Origin: Taxillus chinensis
Lineage: Eukaryota > Streptophyta > Magnoliopsida > Santalales > Loranthaceae
Length of the DNA stretch: 64,000 nucleotides
Direction: 5' to 3'
Assembly (NCBI GenBank): GCA_023512835.1
Contig: CM042092.1
Location: 42,054,258 to 42,118,257 of the forward strand
Shown here piece by piece: positions 56,101 through 64,000 of the stretch. The translations under genes and the position numbers were made by a program. Below the pieces are notes generated by a model that had not been told where the DNA came from, did not search any database, and saw only the letters and a program-made list of their open reading frames with translations. Each line of letters starts with the position of its first letter. Within the stretch, counting starts at the first letter, position 1.

Positions 56101-59100
56101 TCCCTATTTCTAATAGTGTATTAGACTTGGCGTGGAAAATATATCACTCCCGTCGAGTATGTCCCATTGAGCGAGCTACGCACAACTAGTATTCTTTTAA
56201 TCTTGCATCAATATTACATTTTCCTTTTTGATCGTTCCACTCGATCCAGCCAATTTGATTTGTAATTGAAACAAATAGTTGGTTGATCCGTTTTGAAAGA
56301 GCTTGTGATTTTGGGTATCCGTTGTCGCGATTGGAGTTTTAAACTCGGCCTAGGAAAGAACTCTTCAATGTGAAGTATCTCACATTGAACGAATGACGTA
56401 TAATAAGTGTTCTTTTAATCTTTTATTAAAATTACTTTTTTGTTTGATTGATTCGTTTGACACATGAGAAATCAAGTAAATAAAAAGCCCTAGCCTAAGA
56501 TACTTGCCTTCTGATTTGTAATTGGAACAAAAAGTTGCTTTGTCCATTTTGGAAGAGGATATGACGTCCTGTATTCTTTATTGCCAATAGGTTAATAGCT
56601 CGGCAAAGGGTAATACCTCACTATTGTGTTAAACGTCACATTGGGCGAACTACGTCAAATAAGTGTTGAATTAAGCACTGCTGAATGTTCCATTTTTTAT
56701 TTGAATGATCCATTCGGGACATCCACAATTAGACTAGTCATCATCCTTTTGATTTCTAATTGTAATAAATAGTGGGTTCATCCATTTTGGTGGAGTTTAT
56801 GACCATGTGCATTCCTTATTTGTAATAGACAGTTAAACTAGGCGCTGGAAATACGTCACAATCATGGAGTCCATCCCACTGAGCGAACGATGTATGACAG
56901 ATGTCCTTTTAATCTTTCAAGGATACTATTTTTGGTTTTGTTTTGGTTTAATCCACTTGACGGATCCGAAATTAACTAAATAACCAACCCTAACTTAATA
57001 AAACTTGCCCTCTGATTTTTAATTCATCAAATAGGTGGTTTTTCTATTTTGATCGAGTTTGTGACCTCCGGTATTCTCTATTTCTAATAGTGTATTTGAC
57101 TCGACATGGAAAACATATCACCCTGTCGCGTATGTCCCATTGAGCGAGCCACGCACAACTAGTATCCTTTTAATCTTGCATCAATATTACATTTTCCTTT
57201 TTGATCGATCCACTCGATCCTGGCAATTTGATTTGTAATTGAAACAAATAGTCGGTTAATCGGTTTTGAAAGAGCTTGTGATGTTGTGTATCCGTTGTCG
57301 CTATTGGAGTTTTAAACTCGGCCTAGGAAAGACCTCTTCAATGTGAAGTATCTCACATTGAACGAATGACGTATAATAAGTGTTCTTTTAATCTTTTATT
57401 AAAATTACATTTTTGTTTGATTGATTCGTTTGACACATGAGAAATCAAGTAAATAAAAAGCCCTAGCCTAAGATACTTGCCTTCTGATTTGTAATTGAAA
57501 CAAAAAGTTGCTTTGTCCATTTTGGAAGAGGATATGACGTCCTGTATTCTTTATTGCCAATAGGTTAAGAGCTCAGCAAGGGTAATACCTCACTATTGTG
57601 TGGAACGTCATATTGGGCGAATTACGTCAAACAAGTGTTCAATTAAGCACTGATGAATGTTCCATTTTTTCTTTGAATGACCCATTCAGGACGTCCACAA
57701 TTAGACTAGTCATCATCCTTTTGATTTCTAATTGTAATAAATAGTGGGTTCATCCATTTTGGTGGAGTTTATGACCATGTGCATTCCTTATTTCTAATAA
57801 TCCATTAAACTAGGCGCAGGAAATACGTCACATTCATGGAGTCCATCCCACTGAGCGAACGATGTATGACAGATGTCCTTTTAATCTTTCAAGGATACTA
57901 TTTTTGGTTTTGTTTTGGATTAATCCACTTGATGGATCCGAAATTAACTAAATAACCAACCCTAACTTAATAAAACATGCCTTATGATTTTTAATTGATA
58001 CAAGTAGGTGGTTTTTCTATTTTGATAAAGTGTGTAACCTCCGGTATTCCCTATTTCTAATAGTGTATTAGACTTCGCCTGGAAAATATATCACCCCTGT
58101 CGAGTATGTCCCATTGAGCGAGCCACGCACAACTAGTATCCTTTTAATCTTGCATCAATATTACATTTTCCGTTTTGATCGATCCACTCGATCCTGCCAA
58201 TTTGATTTGTAATTGAAAGAAATAGTTGATTAATCCGTTTTGAAAGAGCTTGTGATATTGTGTATCCGTTGTCGCTATTGGAGTTTTAAACTCGGCCTAG
58301 GAAAGACCTCTTCAATGTGAAGTATCTCACATTGAACGAATGACGTATAATAAGTGTTCTTTTAATCTTTTATTAAAATTACATTTTTGTTTGATTGATT
58401 CGTTTGACACATGAGAAATCAAGTAAATAAAAAGCCCTAGCCTAAGATACTTGCCTTCTGATTTGTAATTGAAACAAAAAGTTGCTTTGTCCATTTTGGA
58501 AGAGGATATGACGTCCTGTATTCTTTATTGCCAATAGGTTAAGAGCTCAGCAAGGGTAATACCTCACTATTGTGTGGAACGTCATATTGGGTGAATTACG
58601 TCAAACAAGTGTTCAATTAAGCACAGATGAATGTTCCATTTTTTCTTTGAATGATCCATTCGAGACGTCCACAATTAGACAAGTCATCATCCTTTTGATT
58701 TCTAAATGTAATAAATAGTGGGTTCATCCATTTTGGTGGAGTTTATGACCAGGTGCATTCCTTATTTCTAATAGTCCATTAAACTAGGCGCAGGAAATAC
58801 GTCACAATCATGGAGTCCATCCCACTGAGCGAACGATGTATGACAGATGTCCTTTTAATCTTTCAAGGATACTATTTTTGGTTTTGTTTTGGATTAATCC
58901 ACTTGATGGATCCGAAGTTAACTAAATAACCAACCCTAACTTAATAAAACTTGCCTTATGATTTTTAATTGACACAAGTTGGTGGTTTTTCTATTTTGAT
59001 AAAGTGTGTAACCTCCGGTATTCCCTATTTCTAATAGTGTATTAGACTTCGCCTGGAAAATATATCACCCCTGTCGAGTATGTCCCATTGAGCGAGCCAC

Positions 59101-60210
59101 GCACAACTAGTATCCTTTTAATCTTGCATCAATATTACATTTTCCGTTTTGATCGATCCACTCGATCCTGCCAATTTGATTTGTAATTGAAAGAAATAGT
59201 TGATTAATCCGTTTTGAAAGAGCTTGTGATGTTGTGTATCCGTTGTCGCTATTGGAGTTTTAAACTCGGCCTAGGAAAGACCTCTTCAATGTGAAGTATC
59301 TCACATTGAACGAATGACGTATAATAAGGGTTCTTTTAATCTTTTATTAAAATTACATTTTTGTTTGATTGATTCGTTTGACACATGAGAAATCAAGTAA
59401 ATAAAAAGCCCTAGCCTAAGATACTTGCCTTCTGATTTGTAATTGAAACAAAAAGTTGCTTTGTCCATTTTGGAAGAGGATATGACGTCCTGTATTCTTT
59501 ATTGCCAATAGGTTAAGAGCTCAGCAAGGGTAATACCTCACTATTGTGTAGAACGTCATATTGGGTGAATTACGTCAAACAAGTGTTCAATTAAGCACTG
59601 ATGAATGTTCCATTTTTTCTTTGAATGACCCATTCAGGACGTCCACAATTAGACAAGTCATCATCCTTTTGATTTCTAATTGTAATAAATAGTGGGTTCA
59701 TCCATTTTGGTGGAGTTTATGACCATGTGCATTCCTTATTTGTAATAGACCGTTAAACTAGGCGCAGGAAATACGTCACAATCATGGAGTTCATCCCACT
59801 GAGCGAACGATGTATGACAGATGTCCTTTTAATCTTTCAAGGATACTATTTTTGGTTTTGTTTTGGATTAATCCACTTGATTGATCCGAAATTAACTAAA
59901 TAACCAACCCTAACTTAATAAAACTTACCTTATGATTTTTAATTGATCAAATATGTTGTTTTTCTATTTTGATAGAGTTTGTGACCTCCGGTATTCCCTA
60001 TTTCTAATAGTGTATTTGACTCGGCATGGAAAACATATCACCCCTGTCGCGTATGTCCCATTGAGTGAGCCACGCATAACTAGTATCCTTTTAATCTTGC
60101 ATCAATATTACATTTTCCTTTTTGATCGATCCACTCGATCCTACCAATTTGATTTGTAATTGAAATAAATAGTTGGTTAATCCGTTTTGAAAGAGCTTGT
60201 GTTGTTGTGT
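50170..60210. repeat. Satellite array, block 4 (about ten monomers)
   Basis: Anchors at 51099, 52078, 53052, 54025, 54999, 55972, 56947, 57919, 58893 and 59867. One interval is 979 bp because of a 6-bp duplication (GGGACGGGACG) at 51841-51851. The three monomers from 50170 to about 53000 are nearly identical to each other and close to block 3. 57960-59900 holds another near-identical pair, marked by GACTTCGCCTGGAAA and GAAAGAAATAGTTGATTAATCC. The block ends abruptly in sub-unit B after GTTGTTGTGTA. No gene is present. Confidence 0.96.
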
Positions 60211-60506
60211 AAAATTATAAAATTATAAATAAAACATGCAATCACAACATAAAAGACAAGCAAGTGGCTCAAGTCACTCCCATACACCACAGTTAAAATA
60301 TGGTATGTCCTCATGGCATAAAATAGGGAGTGGGAAAAACACTTACCTCTCGGTTGGCAAGTTGTAGTAGATAATATTGGCCACCATTCGCTAATCGGAG
60401 CCACAAAGTCAACCGACGTCTCGCCGCGCACTTCCCAAGTTTCCTTCCCTTGCAGAATAGCCATCATGTAGTAGCAAGCAAAGATCCCACAGATGAATTG
60501 GTCAGG
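60211..60506 (-). pseudogene. Second C48 protease fragment of a Gypsy-like element, inverted
   Basis: Read on the minus strand from 60512: QPDQFICGIFACYYMMAIL, then QGKETWEVRGETSVDFVA. It is followed by sequence matching the 3' flank of the main Gypsy gene, including the AGAGGTAAGT splice-donor word (about 60344-60353) and the TTTATAATTTTATAAA-like end. It corresponds to 37105-37400 of the main element in reverse. The catalytic Cys is kept (ICG for SCG), and the Gln codon here is a stop (TAA at 37162) in the main copy. The His and Asp half is missing. Confidence 0.85.
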
Positions 60507-60665
60507 CTGCACGTGAAAAGGTCATTTTCACGTGCAGAGGTATTTCAACTCCTATACCTCTAAGGAAGCTCCACCTAAAATTTGGGGCTATTTGGAGCAA
60601 GAATGAATCTGCAAGTGAAAAAGGCTTTTTCACGTGCAGGCTCCAAAACCTCCCTTTTATCATTC
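60505..60665 (+). repeat. Gypsy-like LTR U3 fragment with two CACGTG hairpins
   Basis: CTGCACGTGAAAA (60507-60519) and TTTTCACGTGCAG (60525-60537) form a perfect 13-bp inverted repeat with a 5-nt loop. A second, one-mismatch pair lies at about 60609-60639. Two hairpins about 100 bp apart, followed by an ATCATTTTTCC-like word, match the layout of 39070-39260 in the main Gypsy 3' LTR. This is plus-strand orientation, opposite to the adjoining protease fragment. Confidence 0.6.
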
Positions 60666-61192
60666 TAATCATTTTTCCCTAAAGAACCAACCTCAAATTC
60701 GTCTTAGTTTAGAAGTTATTGAGGTTCTAACCCCATAAACCGGGTCTAAAACCAACTCGGCCTCACTCTCATATGATTTCCCAATACCGGAGGCCTTAGC
60801 CAAGCCAAATACAGGGTTTTTCATCTAAATAGTTTCAAGACAATGGGTATACAAATGACCCCTAACCCAAAAGTATAAATAATCTCACACGAAATTCAGA
60901 AATTTAGAAAACTCGGACAAAAAACCCCGAGTCATCCATAGGCTCAAGGTAGAATTTAGAAACTCAATATATAAATGTTATTCTAGAAATCTAAGAGAGA
61001 GACGACAAATAAAAAAACTTGAAATCCCTAACCTCATATTAGCGAAAAAAGAATTTTTCCAAGAACTAGCTTCCAACCACCAGAAAAGATCCTTGATTGC
61101 ACGAAATCTCCCTTCCCCCCCCCCTTGGATCGTCTTCTCTTTTCTCTTCCTCAGGCCTCAGGCCCTTTTCCCTTGGCCGGAATTTGCCAGAT

Positions 61193-61246
<54 letters not shown>

Positions 61247-61640
61247 GTCTGTGCCAACAAAGAGTAAGGTTTGGTTTCTCCCCTTTTTTTTTTCCTTATT
61301 ATTATTATTTTGTTTTTAATAGAAGCCCAAGACCAAATGCGTCCCAAAGGTTAAGTAAACCCAAGAAGGAAAGGCGGCAGAGCCCACTCTCTCTCATATT
61401 GGGTTTTTCCCTTGAAGGGAGGCCCAAAGCTCAAAATACAAACCCAGGTAATTTAAAAGTAAATATAAAATTATTTGTGAAATCCCGAAAATACCCCTCA
61501 GGGCCAAAATCCCAAATTTAGTCCAAGTACAGTCAAAATTCTCCATTTGATGAGCACATCATTGTGCTGATATTCATTTGTTAAAATAAGGTCTCTAACT
61601 CAAGGCTATCTCTAAGGCCCCTCAAATACGGGTCCTTACA
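60666..61640. other. Unassigned insert with LTR-like terminus and CT microsatellite
   Basis: No gene is supported here. The right edge, read on the minus strand, starts TGTAAGGACCCGTATTTGAG, which resembles the beginning of some plant Gypsy LTRs. I could not find its other end or a target duplication. The insert splits a Gypsy-like LTR (60505-60665 and 61641-62248), so it looks like a later insertion. Confidence 0.35.
61196..61244. repeat. (CT)n microsatellite
   Basis: About 24 uninterrupted CT dinucleotides. Apparent open frames across it on either strand (SLSLSL or REREREREs) are repeats, not genes. Confidence 0.97.
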
Positions 61641-62248
61641 GTTTAATTGAGATTGCATTGTTTTATTGGATCTGTTCTTTATCTTTTAATATCTTGCCTC
61701 CGGGTTTTCTTAGCCTTAGTGAGGCCGGATCTTTGATTCATAACATATTTGTGATTGGTGTGACCATTATCCTGTCATGGGTATGATAATTAGGCTTTGC
61801 ATGTTGATGTCATGATGACCATTCGGCAGGGTAAGACTTAAAAGGGGCAGAATGACCAATTGGGTACCTTGGCTTAGTTATAGCATGTTATCAATTAAAT
61901 AATCTCAAGAACCTTAAAATCAGTAGAAACAACATAGGGAGGTGAAGTTGTGACCCTAGATGCCTTTAATCCTTGAATCTTAATCCTAAAATCAATTTGC
62001 TTTCTTTGTTTATACAGAAAACCAAATAAAAATTAGATCTTTAGTTATAAAAAGAATTCGTTTTTGCCAAGACATTTTATAGGACAAGAGTAATTGGGTG
62101 TTTTGATTTAAGAACTAGAAAACTAGGCTAATCCCTGTGGGTTCGACCTGGCCTTGCTGCTTTATTCTTTTAGTGCAAACTTAGGGAATTCATTATCTTG
62201 AAGAGAGATTTAACGACTTTAGCTAGCTCTTTTAGAGAGGCTAAAAAT
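61641..62248 (+). repeat. Diverged Gypsy-like LTR, R/U5 part
   Basis: Follows the main Gypsy LTR 39700-40300 with many differences. Shared words include ATCTGTTCTT, TTGATTCATAACATATTTGTG, GGTGTGACCATTATCC, GTGACCCTAGATGCCTTTAA, CCAAATAAAAATTAGATC and TCCCTGTGGGTTCGACC. It ends near GAGAGGCTAAAAA and joins satellite at CTTGATGGATCC. No primer binding site or gag follows, so it is a solo or broken LTR of a related subfamily. Confidence 0.8.
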
Positions 62249-64000
62249 CTTGATGGATCCGAAATTAACTAAATAACTAACCCTAACTTAATAAAACTTG
62301 CCTTATGATTTTTAATGGATACAAGTAGGTGGTTTTTCTATTTCGATAGAGTTTGTGACCTCCGGTATTCCCTATATCTAATAGTGTATTAGACTTGGCA
62401 TGGAAAATATATCACCCCCGTCGAGTATGTCCCATTGAGCGAGCCACGCACAACTAGTATTCTTTTAATCTTGCATCAATATTACATTTTCCTTTTTGAT
62501 CGATCCACTCGATCCTGCCCATTTGATTTGTAATTGAAACAAATAGTTGGTTGATCCGTTTTTGAAAGTGCTTGTGATGTTGTATATTCGTTGTCGCTAT
62601 TGGAGTTTTAAACTCGGCCTAGGAAAGAACTCTTCAATGTGAAGTATCTCACTTTCAACGAATGACGTATAATAAGTGTCCTTTTAATCTTTTATTAAAA
62701 TTACTTTTTTGTCTGATTAATTCGTTTGACACATGAGAAATCAAGTAAATAAAAAGCCCTACCCTAAGATACTTGCCTTCTGATTTGTAATTGAAACAAA
62801 AAGTTGCTTTGTCCATTTTGGAAGAGGATTTGACGTCCTGTATTCTTTATTGCCAATAGGTTAGTAGCTCAGCAAGGGTAATACCTCACTATTATGTAGA
62901 ACGTCACCTTGGGCAAACTACGTCAAGCAAGTGTTCAATCAAGCACTGATGAATGTTCCATTTTTTCTTGAATGATCCATTCGGGACGTCCACAATTAGA
63001 CAAGTCATCATCTTTTGATTTCTAATGGGAATAAATAGTGGGTTCATCCATTTTCGTGGAGTTTATGACCATGTGCATTCCTTATTTCTAATAGACCGTT
63101 AAACTAGGCGCAGGAAATACGTCACAATCATGGAGTCCATCCCACTGAGCGAACGATGTATGACAGATGTCCTTTTAATCTTTCAAGGATACTATTTTTG
63201 GTTTTGTTTTGAATTAATCCACTTGATAGATCCGAAATTAACTAAATACCCAACCCTAACTTAATAAAACTTGCCCTATGATTTTTAATTGATACAAGTT
63301 GGTGGTTTTTCTATTTTGATAGAGTTTGTGACCTCCGGTATTCCCTATTTCTAATGTGTATTAGACTCGGCATGGAAAATATATCACCCCGTCGAGTATG
63401 TCCCATTGAGCGAGCCACGCACAACTAGTATCCTTTTAATCTTGCATCAATATTGCATTTCCCTTTTTGATCGATCCACTCGATACTACCCATTTGATTT
63501 GTAATCGAAACAAATAGTTGGTTGATCCGTTTTAAAAGAGCTTGTGATGTTGTGTATTCGTTGTCGCTATTGGAGTTTTAAACTCGGCCTAGGAAAGACC
63601 TCTTCAACGTGAAGTATCTCACATTGAACGAATGACGTATAATAAGTGTCATTTTAATCTTTTATTAAAATTACTTTTTTGTTTGATTGATTCGTTTGAC
63701 ACATGAGAAATCAAGTAAATAAAAAGCCCTAGCCTAAGATACTTGCCTTCGATTTGTAATTGAAACAAAAAGTTGCTTTGTCCATTTTGGAAGTGGATAT
63801 GACGTCCTGTATTCTTTATTGCCAATAGGTTAATAGCTCGGCAAGGGTAATGCCTCATTATTGTGTAGAACGTTACATTGGGCGAACTACGTCAAACAAG
63901 TGTTCAATTAAGCACTGATGAATGTTCCATTTTTTCTTTGAATGATCCATTCGGGACGTCCACAATTAGACAAGTCATCATCCTTTTGATTTCTAATTGG
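62249..64000. repeat. Satellite array, block 5
   Basis: Restarts at the end of sub-unit D (CTTGATGGATCCG), anchor at 63213, and runs to the window edge. Compared with the left side of the patchwork (sub-unit B at 60210), the phase jumps, so satellite was lost or rearranged there. No gene is visible. Confidence 0.96.

Noticed and set aside
61066..61347. Arg/Glu or Ser/Leu repeat proteins across the CT tract
   Set aside because: The repeats are produced by the CT microsatellite in both strands' frames, and flanking sequence has no coding signal.
60666..61640. Complete solo LTR on the minus strand
   Set aside because: One edge looks like an LTR start (TGTAAGGACCC), but no matching CA end or 5-bp duplication was found.

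Overview
This window looks like heterochromatin from a flowering plant. It is a long array of one satellite DNA, interrupted by retrotransposons of three plant types: a Ty3/Gypsy element with Athila-like gag and pol motifs, a Ty1/Copia element with Sirevirus-like traits, and L1-type LINEs whose ORF1 carries a DUF4283-like domain and a CCHC knuckle. I see no host protein gene, no tRNA or rRNA gene and no CRISPR array. I cannot name the species.

Layout: 1-15000 is satellite (15 full monomers of about 973 bp plus partials). 14998-40317 is one Gypsy element whose 5' LTR lost its promoter half. Inside its protease region sits a complete Copia element (18127-30986, target duplication GAAGG). 40318-40937 is satellite. 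40938-41937 is a 5'-truncated LINE on the minus strand. 41938-44726 is satellite. 44727-50169 is a nearly full-length LINE with a 16-bp target duplication and poly(A) tail. 50170-60210 is satellite. 60211-62248 is a rearranged patchwork of Gypsy-related pieces. 62249-64000 is satellite again.

The satellite is two-level. Each 973-bp monomer consists of four diverged blocks of about 218, 256, 237 and 262 bp that descend from one ancestral unit of about 243 bp.

The most interesting content is downstream of pol in both LTR elements. The Gypsy and the Copia element belong to different superfamilies, yet each carries a broken accessory gene with the same order: a conserved N-terminal domain of the kind seen in plant transposon accessory proteins, a low-complexity linker, and a C48 (Ulp1/SUMO-protease-like) cysteine protease domain. 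In the Gypsy element this gene sits behind its own TATA box and pyrimidine-rich leader, with CACGTG inverted repeats upstream that resemble the element's own LTR promoter.

No element looks able to move. The Gypsy has a deleted integrase core and a promoterless 5' LTR. The Copia is full of single-base frame breaks although its LTRs differ by few substitutions. Many of its indels fall at CAG/CTG sites, so part of the damage could be a base-calling artefact at methylated CHG sites. The LINE has an open ORF1 but a broken ORF2.
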